Below, piece after piece: positions 1 through 12,721 of a stretch of 64,000 bases of DNA (its first letter is position 1; every line of letters starts with the position of its first letter). The stretch lies in assembly GCA_016748015.1 (NCBI GenBank), contig JAAOMT010000352.1:496001-560000 (forward strand). The letters run 5' to 3'. The position numbers were made by a program, and so were the translations under genes. The notes beneath the pieces were generated by a model, which worked only from the letters and a program-made list of their open reading frames with translations, had not been told where the DNA came from and searched no databases. The stretch is from Geosiphon pyriformis (taxonomy: Eukaryota; Glomeromycota; Glomeromycetes; Archaeosporales; Geosiphonaceae).

Positions 1-706
1 ACTATAATAGTATCTTTATTAAATTTTTATCTTGTTTTTACAAATTAAAAACTTTGGTCTTTAAGTTGGTTAAAACATTTTGCTTAGTTTCAAGTAACAC
101 ATTAAATTTATTTTTAAAACTTTGGCTTTTTTTTGATGTTAACAATATTTTTAAAGTAATAATACTTTTTAATTCAAATACTTATTTTAATATTATTTAG
201 TCTGCTTTATTAAAGACTAAAAAGTCATATCAAGTTTCAAAAATAACAGAATTTTAGCATGTTAAAAAAATACATATTAAGTCTTATGTTAATAAAAAAA
301 ATAAAAAATTTTGAGATAAACAAAAACCATATAATTTAAAATATTTTAGATAATTTTTTTTACAAAGTAGTATTAAATTATTTAATAATTAATAAAAAAT
401 TGGTATTAAAGCTTAAATTAATTAGTCTAAAATAAATGTAATTATAGAGAGTTAAACAAAAAAGCATAAAATATTGAATGTAGTTTTTAAAATATAACAT
501 CAAAAATATTTTTTGCTGGTTTATACAACAAATAAAACTTTTTTGGTATTATGTATTTTATTAGTTTTAGTAAATTGTTAAATTTAATTTTGGATCTGCT
601 TAATAGAAAAGCAGCTGGTTTTTTTGGTATTCAAATAAATTATGAAAATATTACAACAAAATAATATTGAATATGTTTTTAAATTTTATAAACTTTTATT
701 TAATAC
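1..706 (+). pseudogene. LINE copy L2, endonuclease-RT linker and start of RT (decayed)
   Basis: The plus strand, read across many stops and frameshifts, follows the linker and first RT part of LINE ORF2. KTKKSYQVSKI near 205-245 matches GIKKSYHAVKL of the better copy L1 at 56-63 kb. LLNRKAAGFFGIQ near 596-634 matches L1 LPDGKAAGLSGIL. The copy begins outside the window. It breaks at 706 where an LTR of family C was inserted, and resumes at 20892 with the next RT residues. Almost all substitutions are towards A or T. No function remains. Confidence 0.75.
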
Positions 707-834
707 TATTACCAATAATTATTTCAGCATTGAAATAAATAACAAACTCATAACTTAATGCTTAATAACTAGTTATATTGTTAATAATTTCTGAAGATTT
801 TCGGATTTAAAAGTTTTAGTTAAGTTTTTTATAT
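707..834 (-). repeat. LTR C2, left part (split by element B1)
   Basis: This matches the first 128 bases of LTR family C: TATTACCAATAATT, then the conserved aataaataacaaac block also seen at 2039, 8849 and 11899. The rest of the same LTR is at 20148-20891. The strand is that of element C1. Flanks 703-706 (atac) and 20892-20895 (gtac) look like a worn 4-bp target duplication. Confidence 0.72.
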
Positions 835-1489
835 TGTTATGAGTTAGAGTAACAAGATAATAAATAACAAAAGAAAACAAAATTGTATAATAATAGAGTG
901 GATCAAAAAAATTCAACTTCAAAGAGTGAATTGAATAAGTAAGAATTTAATGTGTAAGATCAGTTTCATAAAATATCTCAATTACTATATTTTTCAAAAG
1001 ATAACCAGAGAATCTGAAAGTAGAAAGATAGTTTGTACTATCAACAAATAATAACACACTGGTATAATTTTATGTCTTATGTTAGCACTCTTAGAATTCA
1101 ATATTAGATATAAAATATGCTTTTCAGTTATGTTTTATTCAATAATTTTCAAATGCTACAATTATATGAGTTAAAAAAAAGATATGTAAATGCCAAAAAA
1201 TAATTTTTATCCTAAGATATTTAAATACTTAAAAGTAGAAAAAAAGAAATTAGTAATAAAAAAAGAATTAAAATAAAGTTGTTATTTTATTTTTTTGATT
1301 TGTATATGCTTTTCTATAACTAAAAAACTCATTGCTTATATAGCTATTAAAAATAATTAATAATCAAATCAATAATCAGATTATTAATCAAATCAATGAT
1401 TACTATCTAAAAATAGGATGGCCAATTATGTAATATTAGTAGCTAATATATATAATAATTAATAAAAACTATGAGTTTTAACTATAATA
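835..1489 (-). repeat. LTR B, 3' LTR of element B1
   Basis: It starts TGTTATGAG and ends ACTATAATA, the inverted ends of family B with one terminal change. Contents match 42956-43720 and the reverse of 37223-37899. It carries about four units of the 12-bp minisatellite near 1358-1408. ORF X lies directly to its right, as expected for a 3' LTR of a minus-strand element. Confidence 0.8.
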
Positions 1490-1499
1490 TTATTTTTTC

Positions 1500-2004
1500 C
1501 AAAGAAATTAAGTTTTGGCAAAATCAAGTTATTTATAGAGTAGTCTAATAAAAAATTTTGTCTAACTTAAAGCTAATTAGTTTGTTAAAGTTTTTTGTAG
1601 ATAAGATATATAATATTTGAAGTAAGCTAAGTTTTGTATTTAAAAGATTAAATCTTTGTATAAGAGTTTTGGCTTTTTTAGCAATGGTTAAAACTCTTAA
1701 GATATCTAATCATATAATGTTCAGAATTTTCACTTGTATCTCTGAAGTTGTTTTCTTTATAAGCTTTATGTTTTCTATAATTTTACTAAGACAACTATAG
1801 AACTTTATTTGTCTTTTATATAACAGATTTTTGTCTATGGGCAAAAATTTTTTAATTTTTTTTCCAAGTATATTAAAAGATAATAGTATGTTTGCTGTTA
1901 TGCTTTTAAACATATATTTTTTTATTTTATTGCCAATTTTTTTTTTTCTGATAGTGATTTTCTTTGGTCTAATAACAATATATATTCTATTATTATCAGT
2001 TATA
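1500..2004 (-). pseudogene. ORF X of element B1 (unknown 3' coding region), decayed
   Basis: A 67-residue open stretch at 1710-1913 belongs to the same protein as the better copy at 43780-44076: TTSEIQVKILNII here against TTLEIQTEILNII there. The region lies between integrase and the 3' LTR and is read in element sense. No known family is recognised. Its upstream part was cut away by insertion of C1 at 2009 and continues from 12722. Confidence 0.55.
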
Positions 2005-2008
2005 GTGA
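2005..2008. repeat. 4-bp target duplication (GTGA) of element C1, left copy
   Basis: GTGA lies immediately left of the C1 LTR and again at 12718-12721 immediately right of the other C1 LTR. Removing C1 plus one copy restores the ORF X sequence as read at about 44230 (gttatggtggtttgtt against gttatagtgatttgtt). Confidence 0.65.
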
Positions 2009-2825
2009 TATTATAAATAATTATTTAGGGTGTTGAAACAAATAACAAATCTGTAACTTGGTGCTCAATAGTTGGTAATATTGGTAATTTCTGAAGGTTT
2101 TAGAGTTTAAAAATTTTGGTTGAATTCTTTGTATAATAAACAGAGATTTAATTAATAGTTTTTTTCATAAATTTTTTTCTTCAGCATAGTGGCTGGTTTA
2201 TTTTGGCAGTTGTGTTCTTCTGATAAGCTATTTTTAAATTTCTACTCTTATTTCTAGGTTTTTATCAGATTATTTTTGATGTCAAAATATTCAGTGCTTA
2301 ATTTCTTTAATTAATTAGTAAATAACAAAGAAACCAAACAAAAAAATAAAAATAAAAAATTAGTATCTTATTAATAGTTGTAATTAAGAGTTATTGGTTT
2401 AGTGTAGTTAAATATTGGATTTTATCAATATAAAGTGTTGATAGTATAGAACTGAATAATATTTTTAATTAAATGACAATAACATGAATTGGATAATAAG
2501 TAGATGTTTTATTAATATTAATGTGTTTCTATTTCAAGTTATAGAAAACTATCTTTTAAAGAAAAGATATTAAGATTTTAAACTTTGAATACTTTTCTAC
2601 TTTTAATATTCTTATTATATATATATAATTTGTGTTATATAAGATTCTTGGAAATTCTGTAATTTCTAAAGAAAATCATAGAATTCTGCAATTTCTTAAA
2701 AAGAATTTTGGAATTTTGAAATTCTGCAATTCTTCAAAAAAATTTTGAAATTCTCCATTTTACTATGTCTATTTCTGATTGGCTATTTTATTTATTATTA
2801 TAATTCCTAATTTTTATAAGTAACA
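2009..2825 (-). repeat. LTR C, 3' LTR of element C1
   Basis: It begins TATTATAAATAATTATTTAG (TG worn to TA) and ends TTTTTATAAGTAACA. It shares the aaacaaataacaaa block and the AT-rich 8-bp-period tract (2648-2760) with other C copies. Confidence 0.8.
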
Positions 2826-4960
2826 TTATTCCTTTTTTTTAATATTGAGTTTTATTAAGATCTCTTAAATCTCTTATATATATTTTTTAGATTAGCTCTA
2901 TTATTTCTTTCTTAAAAATTACTTGGACAATATTGGTCTGTAATTTTTCAAATTGAGTATTAGTAATTTTTTCCAATTGGTTGATGGTTACTGTGTTTAT
3001 TATTGGATATAATAATATTTCCAGACAGTCTTAAAACTCTGTTTATAATTAGTATATTGCTTATATTTGTATAAATAGATTGTTTTTTCTAATAAATTGT
3101 TTGAATTGTTGTAATATTATTATATTGAATATCTGTTTTGTTTTATTTGTATATAAGTTTTAAATATTGAGCTTTTGTCCCAAGTAATAATAACAAAAGT
3201 TCTTTGAAAATTGTTGTGTCCACTATTTTCAATTTATTTTGGTTAATTTTTTATATAATACTATTGTCTTTGGTGTTTTTATAGATATTTTTACTTTTGC
3301 TATTATATCTTTTACTATATTTTTATATCTTCTGTATATCTTATGTTGTACTTCATATTAAAGTTTCTATTTTGTTTCTGTATATTGAATAATTTGTTAA
3401 TTAATTGTGATTTTTATGTTTAGTTTTTAATATTTAATTAGTTAAAATAGTTGTTGTGTTAATAAATAAATATTATCAGTAATTTTTATCTTTTTATTTG
3501 TTTTTGTTATATGTATTGGGTCTTTATATACTGTTTTTGTTAATTATTTTGATGTGTTTGTGTCAATAATTATGATTGGTTCTAGATTTTATGGAATTTT
3601 ATCTGGTTGGACTAGTATTTATTGTACTTCTAGTTGTAAAATATTATTGATAGATAATAATGCTATGTTGTAATATGGTTTCAGTCAATTTTTATATGCT
3701 GTTTTAGCTAAAATTTTGTTGTTTTATCTTAATTTATAAGCTCTATTTTCTAAAAAATTTTCAATATAAAATGGTTTATTCTATTTAGAATTAAATTTTT
3801 ATTCTATTGTTTTTTTATTTTGGTATAATATAAAAATACTTTGTCTCCAATCTTAAATTCGACTGGTTTTTCTGATAATTGGTTATTATGTCATTTTTTT
3901 TGTTTTGCTTGTGACTTTTAGATGTTATTAATTGCTTTTTGTCTTTTGTTTTCTAAAGTTTTTATTAAATTGTATGTTCTTTTTAACAATGTTTTTTGAA
4001 AATTGGCTTTTATTATTGATTTCATTGGATATGTATTGATATCTATCTTAACTGGTAATATTGCTATTCTATAAACAAGTTTAAATAGTGTTGCTTGTAT
4101 GGTATCTTGCTTTATTGTTTAATAGACAAATAATACTGATAATATAAACAAATTTTATTTGTTCTGGTTTTTTTGGCTGATCTTGGCTATTGTTTTACAC
4201 AATGTTCTATTGAATCTTTCAACTAAACCATTTGTTTATAGATAATATAATAATAATAATAGTCTCTTAATTCCAAATCTTTGACTTAATTCTGTTAATG
4301 TTTTGTTCACAAAATAAGTTCTTTAATCTAATAACAATTCTTTTGGACATCTATGTTAACAAATCAAATCTTGGTAAATAAATTCAGCTATAGATTTTGT
4401 ATCCATTTTTTGAATTGCTTTTGTTTTTGGCCATTTTGTAAGATAGTTTATTATTATTATTATTATATATTGATTAACTTTATTGGTTATTGTTAATGGT
4501 CTGACTAAGTTAATTTTAATTTAATCAAATAGTTGTTCCATTTTAATTGGTTTTAGTGGTTTATTGGATCTTGTTTTTCTTTTCTCTAATAAATATCACA
4601 ATTTTGAATGTATTGAATAATGTCTAAATACATAAGTGGCCAATAATATTTTTTTCTGGTTCTTTTTATGATTGCTTTTTTATGAAAATGTTTTGCTGTT
4701 AGATCTGAATACATGTTAAATAGTATTGTTTCTTTCTTTAGTTCTGTAATTACTTTGAATAACTGGTTTGAATTTTTTTGTTTTTCTGATATAGTATATT
4801 TTGGTAAATAATAAAGTATTTTGATTGTTGTTTTATGTTGCTTTGTTTCTTTTAAGATAATTTCTTCTTAAATTATTGAATATTAATATAATATTGGAGT
4901 TGTTAATATTTTTGTGTATTTATTTTTTATTATATTTTTGGATTAAAATGTTTAGATTTG
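2826..4960 (-). pseudogene. Integrase and downstream region of C1 (decayed)
   Basis: On the minus strand, the integrase core is seen between about 4770 and 4180. The first motif reads INLVRPL (family IDLVGPL, Asp changed to Asn), the second Asp is kept in ELLLD near 4345, and the catalytic Glu is kept in TNGLVERFN near 4220. Parts of the HHCC zinc region lie near 4600-4700. The remaining 2826-4180 is the C-terminal and 3' part; I recognise no domain there. Stops are frequent. Confidence 0.65.
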
Positions 4961-6360
4961 TTTTATTTGTAATAAACTGTTAGCATTTCTGTTTTTTTTT
5001 TCTTTTTTATAATGTACAGTATAATTAAATAGTAATAGTTTTATTTTTTATCTTACATGGTAATTATTTCTAAATTCTTGTTTCTGAATTAATGTCAATT
5101 TCTTATGATTAGTATACACATCAAACTTTTAATTCAAGTATTTTTTCTATTTAATAACAGTCTAATAGATAGCTAAATGTTCTAATACTGGAGTTTTATA
5201 ATTTTTTTTGGCTGGACTCAAACTTTTGTTGGCATATACTACTAGATGTTCTTGTTTATTAGCTTCTTTTTATGACAATATGGTTTTTAATACTTGACTG
5301 AATACATTAGTGGTGATAATAAATGGCTTGCTATAATCTGGATAAATCAATCAATACTGAAGCTTGAATAAGCTTTTTTCTTAAGATGTCAAAAACTTTT
5401 TGTTAGATTTTAATCCATTTATATTTAACATTTTTTGCTTGGAGCTAATGAAGTAATTGAACCAGTTTGAAAAAGTTTTGGATAAAACAGCAATAATATT
5501 CAGCAAATTCCAAAAATGCTCTTAATTTTGTAAGATTTGTTATTACTGGAAAGTTTTTAACTATCTTAATCTTATCTGGATTTGTTTTGATGTCATTTTT
5601 GTTTATAACATGTCCCAAAAACTTGAATTCAGTTTTGCCAAAGAAGCATTTAATTGCATTCAATTTCAATTCAGCTCTTTTTAATTTTTTGAATACTTGT
5701 TAGAAATGATTAAGATAATTATCAAATGTTTCTAAGATCACATTAGTGTTATCTAAGTAGATTATTACTAATTTTCATAATAATCTAATGTAGACAATTT
5801 TCATAAATTGTTAAAAAGTAGCTGAAATATTAGTTAAGCCAAAAAGCATAATGTCAAATTCAAAATTCTTTTTTCTGGTTGTAAATACTGTTTTTTTCTT
5901 GTTAGCTAAATTCATGGCTATTTGTTAGTAACCATTATCTAAGTCTAATATTGAAAACCATTTCTTTTTTTTGAAAGCATTGAATAATTTTTGAATCTAT
6001 AAAGTTAAATAACTGTCTACATAAATAATACTGTTGAGTTTTCTGTAATTTATACAAAAGTGAATTTTTCTATTTTTTTTTAAACAAATATTATTAGTAA
6101 TAACTATAGACTCATTAATAATTAAATTAACCTATTGTTCAAAATTTTGTTGATTTCTTGTTAGATAATTTTATAACTGGCTGGTAGTATTTTGTATGCT
6201 CTTTGTTTAATTAATATTGTATTTTCAGTTTTGCCAAATTTATTTTCACTGGCAAAGATGTCAATAAAGTTGTTGAGTTGCATTTTAAGTTGCATCTGTT
6301 AAAGTGTGTTTAAATTTTTCAAGTTTATTTGTTTTAATTATTCTGGTTACAACAAATAGC
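4961..6360 (-). pseudogene. Reverse transcriptase and RNase H of C1 (decayed)
   Basis: The RT palm motif reads YLDN near 5745-5760 (family YLDD, one catalytic Asp lost). The thumb is open over 5445-5669 with KCFFGKTEFKFLGHVINKN, as in intact Ty3 RT. RNase H follows at about 5340-5000, with the first Asp of ITTDA changed to Asn (ITTNVF) and a conserved LVVYANKSLSPAKKNY stretch. Stops mostly replace Gln codons. The order and orientation agree with the rest of C1. Confidence 0.75.
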
Positions 6361-6559
6361 ATTCTTTTTATTTGTATATAATTTGTAATATAATATCCAC
6401 ATATTGACACAGTTGTAGAAAATCTGAAATAGTGGTGGGTGTTTGATTCTCAACTTCAGTATTTAAGTATCTGATAATAGATTCACTTAGTATTTCTATA
6501 AAGTCTTTAGTTGTGTTATATATTGGAATCTTAATGTGTCTATAATTCTTGGCTAGTAT

Positions 6560-7330
6560 ATAGAAATTGGTAATGCCAATCTCTCCTGATTTACAAATGT
6601 TTGTTTTAGCTTCAAAAATCTGGGGTTGATCTTTTATTTTCCTTTCTATAGCTAATATAAACTAGTCATATGGTAAAATAGAAATTGATTAATGGATGAA
6701 TATAATTTTTCTCTTTTTTTTTTCACCATATTGATTGGTATTTCTATTCTACTTATAGATACAAATCTTTTTATCTCTTTAACTGTAATTCTTAATTTTT
6801 TTCTTGTTCTTACTGATACTAATTAAGTTATTTTAATTAAAGACAGAAATATTGTTTGTGTTATCTTTTTGTTTGGTTTAATAATATATTTTTTTTCTAA
6901 GTTATTTTGTAATATTGCAATAATATTTCCTACATATTTTATACTAATTATTTTTTCTCTAATATTAATCCTTTTTTTTACTAAACTAGATTTAAAGGCT
7001 AATTGAATCATTGTTATTGCTAGAATTTTCAGTACTATTTTCAAATCTATACTAATGTGTAAATGAGATTCTAATCAGATAACAGTTTTTCTGGATATCT
7101 AAAATTAAATTTTGCATCAGTATTATGTGCATGTTTTAGTTTAATACCTTTATCATTATTGCTAAACCATTTAAGTTTCTGTTTTATTGAAAGATCTGAG
7201 AGCACAATATATTGTTTGGAATTATAATTGGAGTTTGAATTGTTATTGTTGTTATTGCCATTGTAGATAAAGTTGGAACTATTATTGTTGTTATTGTCAG
7301 AATCTGAATTGTGATTGACATTCAATTCTG
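6560..7330 (-). pseudogene. dUTPase domain of C1 polyprotein (decayed)
   Basis: The open pieces 7071-7325 and 6823-7044 line up with the dUTPase of element A. Motif 1 reads DAKFNFRYP (A: DAEYDLRYP). Motif 2 reads KSSLVKKRI (A: QSSLASKGI). Motif 3 reads KIISIKYVGNI (A: GIIDAEYTEDI), so the catalytic Asp is gone. Motif 4 (KKITQTIFL) is near 6860. An Asn-rich stretch precedes the domain (7200-7320). It sits between the Cys-rich segment and RT, as in A. It cannot be active. Confidence 0.7.
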
Positions 7331-8300
7331 ATTTTGATGTGCATTTACTAATTGGTTTTTCTTATTTGAGAATTAAATAGATTATGTGTAATAATGAATT
7401 ATAAATAAAGTCACAATTATTATAATATTTGAAGTCATTGAGAATTAGACAATATTTACAAAGTTTAGTATTTAGTTGTTCTAAACACTGTTCTTGCTCT
7501 TTTTTAATAAATGCTAGATTTTAGTAGTATTTATAGAATTGTTTTGAGTTACTCAAAATGCTGATAAATGTATCTAAGTTAAGAATAAAAATAGTCTCAA
7601 CAGATTCTAGTGGATTATTTTTAATTGTGAGTATTTTATTGGATAAAGTGCCTTCAACTTTAGCACTTATTATTTACCAGATTTTATATTTATTGTGTGA
7701 GTAGTCATTCAAACATGAAAGTACTTATTTCTATGTAGTGTTAAAAAGTGTTTTTTGGCTTATTTAGTTACCTATTAAGATTGTTTATTGGCATAATACA
7801 TTACATATTTTTTCTTGACCAGAAATATTATTTTACATTTCTTTATTAAGCAATATTTTTTTACAAACAAGACATAATTCATTGTTCTATTTTTTTTGTT
7901 ATTTTGAATATCTGAAACATTTTAGGTGGCACAGTTTGCAGTAGTAATAAGTATGTGTTCAGTAGTTTTCTTTAGACAAAATTCAAGTTTTTATAAAGAA
8001 AAGTTTTTTATTATAGTTAATACATCTAAGTAAAATATATAGTAGTTCTTTTTTTGTGTTTATAGAGTATGATTTATTTTATCCACTGGTTATTTTTTCA
8101 GTAGTTGTGGTAACTTCTGGTTTGTCCTCTTTTTTTCTTTTTTTTTTATTGTTCTAAGAGAGTATTAGCAATAATTTTTTGTGTTTATCTTCAGTCTATA
8201 ATATTTGATAAGTTTTTTAGATAGGTTTTTTTTTTCTTTCAATTTAATTAATAATTGTTTTTTTAAAGAAACTTTAAAATGTCTACAAATAACAGGTACT
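7331..8300 (-). pseudogene. Cys-rich segment between protease and dUTPase of C1 (decayed)
   Basis: The minus strand reads HTYYYCKLCHLKCF around 7920-7965, matching HTCYYCKTCHRERWGH in element A; one Cys has become Tyr by G-to-A. The rest is weakly alignable and broken by stops. Function unknown; a zinc-binding module is inferred from the Cys spacing in A. Confidence 0.5.
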
Positions 8301-8818
8301 CAATTATGTTAACTATTAAATATTAACTGAAGTTTTTGAGTATTTCAGTCGAGTATAGCATTGGTTTTGAACAGCCAGTTATTATTAATAAAAGCTTGAT
8401 ACTGCATGACTTTCATCACAAAAACTTTGATTAATACTATAATGTTATTAATTTCAAATAAAAAGTTATTAATTTTGTTAATGTAAGTTTTAATAGCTTT
8501 ATTAGTGATAATAATTTTAATACTAGCAGCATGATCAACTTGGCAACTTAATTGGTTTATGAGTTGTTATGTAATAATGCTGTTTACTAATCTATTATAA
8601 AGAATTAGCTTAATAAATTGATCATTAACTTTAGCATTAATATATATAGTAGTAATTGGTTTAGCATTAAAAATGACTCTACTAAATAGAAATAGTATTA
8701 TTGATTTCTCTAATTTGAAAGAGAATATAGCTACAAATAACTTGTTTTCAATAATAGTTGTTGGTAGAATATTGTTAATAAATGGTGTTTTTGGATTGGT
8801 TTTCAAGTTGTTGAATAG
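8300..8818 (-). pseudogene. Aspartic protease of C1 (decayed)
   Basis: The open piece 8567-8806 aligns with the protease of element A (LILNNGSTGSIIT) and with the C5 copy at 31138-31371. Here the active-site segment reads LILYNRLVNSIIT, so the catalytic DS/TG is destroyed. The sequence runs on to the left with stops. Its upstream end is cut by the solo LTR C at 8819. Confidence 0.65.
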
Positions 8819-9716
8819 TGTTACAAGTGATTATTTGAGGTGTTGATACAAATAACAAACTCATAACTTAGTACTTAATAAGTAATCTGTTGAGTGATAT
8901 CTGAAGGTTTTGGTTGAGTTTTTTGTATAATGAACAAAGATTTAATGTTAATATTTTGTTATAATGGTTTTTTAGTTTTCTTCTCAACTCTCAAGTTGGT
9001 ATGCATTGTTGTCCATAGCCTTTCAAAATGATTATTCCATCAATTTTTTTTCAGCTTGATGGCCAGTTTCCTGGTAAGTTATTCTTTAATTTTAAGTGTC
9101 TATTTTTATTCTTAGGTTTTTTACCAGTTTTTTTGACATTAATAACTTCGTATATTAATTCTTAATTAATTAGTAAACAACAAAAAAATGAAATAAAAGA
9201 AAATAAAATAAAGAAAATAAAAGAAATTAGTATTCTGTCAATAACTGTGATTAAAAGTTATTGGTTCAATATGGTTAAGTATTAGATTTTATTAAGATGA
9301 AGTGTTGATAAATAAAAGAGTAATTAAATTTTCAAAAAAATAACAATAACATGGATTGAATGATAATAAGTATGTTTTATTCAATATTTTGTTAATAAAT
9401 TCACTTTGGTTAATAGTAACTATTCTTGAAGTAAAAGTTAATAAATAGAGAAGAAAAAGAATTGTTCTAAATTAATAAAACTCTATTGAATTTTCCAGAA
9501 ATTGCTTTTTTTGTTTTTAATACTTTTGCTATATATATATAATTTATGTTATATGAGATTCCTGAAATTCTGCAATTTTTTCAAAGAAATTCTGAAATTC
9601 TGAGATTCTGAAATCCTGCAATTCTTTCAGAAGAATACTGGAATTTCTTTATTATTATGTTTACTTCTGGTTGGCTATTTTTCTAACTATAATACTCCTA
9701 ATTTTTATGAATAACA
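8819..9716 (-). repeat. Solo LTR C3 inside C1
   Basis: It runs from TGTTACAAGTGATTATTTG to TTTTTATGAATAACA. C1 coding sequence is on both sides, as shown by the uninterrupted plus-strand version at 31050-31150, so this is a later insertion of the same family. Flanks aatag and atgag may be a worn 5-bp duplication. It contains a clear tandem run of GAAATTCT-like octamers near 9555-9650. Confidence 0.75.
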
Positions 9717-11867
9717 ATGAGTTGTTTTTTGTTATAGCCAAAAGACTTAAATAGTTTTGGAAATTTGGGTTTTGAGTGTATTTACTTTTCAAATTTTACT
9801 GGTGTGATTTTGATAGCTGGTTTAAAAAATTGAGAATTAGTTGATATATTACTATTGCCAATTTTTAATTCTGCTAAATATAAATAATTCTCAGTCTAAA
9901 ATTTTTAATTGGTGTTAACACAGTAATTTGGAATGGCATTTAAATTTGTTAGGATTGATAAATTATTTGTGGCTGTGGTTGATAGATTACTAAAGCTAAA
10001 GTTTAATAAACAGAAGATATGTATATTGGTTATTACATCATTGGTGCATAATAGAATTGGTATTGTTTCTAATTCTGAATATAATTTGGAGTTTAGAATT
10101 AACAATTAGTGTTTTTAGATTGATTTCTCAAATGTTGGTTATTTAATCTTAAGTAACAGTTTAATTTTAAGTGTTTTTATTTACTACAATAGTGGCAAAT
10201 ATGCATCTCTTGCTGTTACAATTAATTAGCTGATAAGAATAATAAATGTAATTGATTTTGGAAATAATTGGAGTTTCCTAGATTATTACAATATTGAAAA
10301 AATTAATAGATTGTTTAATTGTTAGTTAAGGATTTTTTGATTTTCTGATTAATAGAGTTATTGAATTGTTTTAACTTAAAATTTAATTCAGATGATTTGT
10401 TTATTACTAGATTTATGGCTTGGACATAGTTGGCTTTGAATTTGGCTGATTTAAAATTTTTGATATGTATAACTGTGTCTTAGAAAGTATTTAAGTATAT
10501 GAAACATATTCATTATAACAAGCTACTGTATAATTCACAAATAAACTGGTTCAAAATCTGTGCTGTTGTAAAGTAATCAGCTTGAATAGCCTGAATTTGG
10601 TGCAAATTTCTGTGGAAGTGTTTCAAGTAAGTAGTAACTGCTTCTGTATTATTCTGTTTAATAATAATAAAACTAGTTAATAGGTAATTAATGCTGTTGT
10701 AATTGCTGAAATATTGTAAAAATATGGTTTTAAATGTGTTAAAAATTTGTGACTTGTTGACTAAATTTTAATATTATGAGTTGGCAATATTCTATAAGAA
10801 GTAGAGAATAGCTTAAAGAGCTCTAATATTGTCTTAGTTATTGGCTATAATTGCTTTGGCTATATTATTTAACTATGCTTTGGCATTGTTCTTTTTACTA
10901 ATAAATTTTTTGAGTTTGGTAATAAGTGTATATGTCATTGGTACAAGTTGTGGTTGTTATTAAGATTGTTATTAAGATTGTTATTAAGACTGTTGTTGTA
11001 ATACAACTGGTAAATTAATTATAATTACTAGAAATAAGTTTTGTTGAATAATAGAAGTAAAGTTTGAATTGTGTGAGTTTTTTGAAATTTGTATTTTCAG
11101 GTTATTTGAGATTAGATTTTGATTATTATTTTCCTGATTGCTGTCTTCTTTTTTTTTCCAATTTGGTGTCTTCCCAATAACTAGTAGATCCAAAATTTGG
11201 TTGAAGTAGTGGTGATCAAAGTTCTAATAATGTTGTTGATTGCAATTTAAATTTTTTAAAGTAATTAATATAAATCTCTAATAATTTGGCTTTTTTTTGA
11301 TTATTTTAGAAGAACTTAGAATAATAGTGTTTTTATAGTTAATGGTAATGCAAATTTTAATGATATGTGTATAGTACTTTTTAATGTATAATAATATAAT
11401 GAGTAAATGAGTAAAATAACTCTTGGTTTTTTCCAAATAGATAGTTGTATTTTTTTTAATGTTTCTGTTAGTGTTTGTAATTTTTTTTTGTTTGCAAAAG
11501 TAATAAAAAATTTCTGTTAGATATATTTTTTAATTTTTCTGTTTATTTTTGTAATTAGTGATATAATTAAATGATTTAGTAAAAGTGTGATGCTTTAGAA
11601 TTATTTACTATAGAAATTGTTGAGAGCGGCTTCTGAATTTTTTTGGTCTTCTAAGTAGGATTTAATTTTTTTATTAATGTAGAATTAAAAGCTGATTTTG
11701 CTGGCCAATAGTTACTTGTTAGTCCAAAGTGAATTTGGTAATATTGAAATAAGGATTTCACAAATTCTAAATAATTTTTTTCTATAATTTTTTGGTCTGT
11801 TACTTTTCCAAATAGTTGATATTGGTGTTGGTTTTTTGTTAAATTATATCTTATAAGAAGCACCAAA
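9717..11867 (-). pseudogene. Gag of C1 (decayed)
   Basis: A CCHC zinc knuckle is visible on the minus strand near 10170-10215: CHYCSK, a stop at a Gln-like position, then KHLKLNC, with CX2CX4HX4C spacing. Open pieces at 9905-10105, 10984-11193 and 11651-11866 are fragments without catalytic motifs. Position next to the 5' LTR and the knuckle support gag. The polyprotein start cannot be fixed because of many stops. Confidence 0.6.
11853..11865 (-). other. Primer binding site of C1
   Basis: Directly inside the 5' LTR the minus strand reads TTTGGTGCTTCTTATAAG. TGGTGCTTCT resembles TGGTGCTCTC found at the same place in elements A and B2, so a tRNA whose 3' end is close to GAGAGCACCA is the likely primer. 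Confidence 0.5.
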
Positions 11868-12717
11868 TATTACAAGTAATTATTTGGAATGTTAAAACAA
11901 ATAACAAATTTATAACTTAGTACTCAATAGCTGGTAATATTGGTAATTTCTAAAGATTTTGAAGTTAAAAAATTTTGGTTAAGTTCTTTGTATAATAAAC
12001 AGAGATTTAATTGATGATTTCTTCTATGAATTTTTTTCTTCAGCATGTTAACTGGTTTATTTTAACAGTTGTGCTTTTTTGGTAAGCTATTCTTAAATTT
12101 TTATTCTTATTTTCAGGTTTTTTACCAGGCTATTTTTGACATTAAAATACTTAATACTTAATTCCTTTAATCAATTAGTAAACAATAAAGAAACAAAATA
12201 AATAAAAATAAAAAAAAATAAATATAAAAATAAAAAATTAGTATATCATTAATAGCCATGATTAAAAGCTATTAGTCTAAAGTAGTTAAGTATTAAATTT
12301 TATTAACATAAAGTGTTAATAGAATAAAAGTGAGTAATATTCTTAATCAAGTAATGATAACATAGATTGGATAATAAGTAGATGTTTTATTAATATTGAT
12401 ATATTTCTATTTCAAGTTATAGAAAACTATTTTTTAAAAAAAGAGTATTGAAATTCTAAACTTTATCAAATTCTAAATACTTTTCTGCTACTAATACTTT
12501 CATTATATATATATATATAATTTGTGTTATATGAGATTTCTAAGAATTCTGCAATTTTTAAAAAGAATCCTAGAATTCTACAATTCCTTAAAAAAAATTT
12601 TGGAATTTTGAAATCCTGTAATTTCCCAAGAGAATCTTGGAATTTTTTATTTTATTATTTTCATTTCTGATTGGCTATTTTATTTATTATTATAATTTTT
12701 GATTTTTATAAATATCA
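11868..12717 (-). repeat. LTR C, 5' LTR of element C1
   Basis: It begins TATTACAAGTAATTATTTGG and ends TTATAAATATCA (worn AATAACA), followed by the target duplication GTGA at 12718. Same content as 2009-2825. Confidence 0.78.
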
Positions 12718-12721
12718 GTGA

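Larger units (their letters stand above)
2009..12717 (-). mobile_element. Ty3 LTR retrotransposon C1 with dUTPase domain, decayed, nested in B1
   Basis: Family C LTRs at 2009-2825 and 11868-12717 flank an internal region that reads on the minus strand as gag with CCHC knuckle, protease, Cys-rich segment, dUTPase, RT, RNase H and integrase. A solo LTR C (8819-9716) interrupts it between gag and protease. The primer binding site is at 11853-11865. The layout matches element A at 44-52 kb, but each gene is broken by many stops, so it is dead. Base composition is far more AT-rich than in A, which suggests greater age or stronger mutation pressure. Confidence 0.8.

Noticed and set aside
9555-9650. 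Heat-shock element array in LTR C (GAA/TTC repeats)
   Set aside because: GAA and TTC are spaced by one base, period 8, while heat-shock elements need two-base spacing with period 5.
8819-9716. Middle LTR C as border between two tandem elements
   Set aside because: Coding sequence is continuous across it when compared with 31050-31150, and no primer site lies beside it, so it is a solo insertion.
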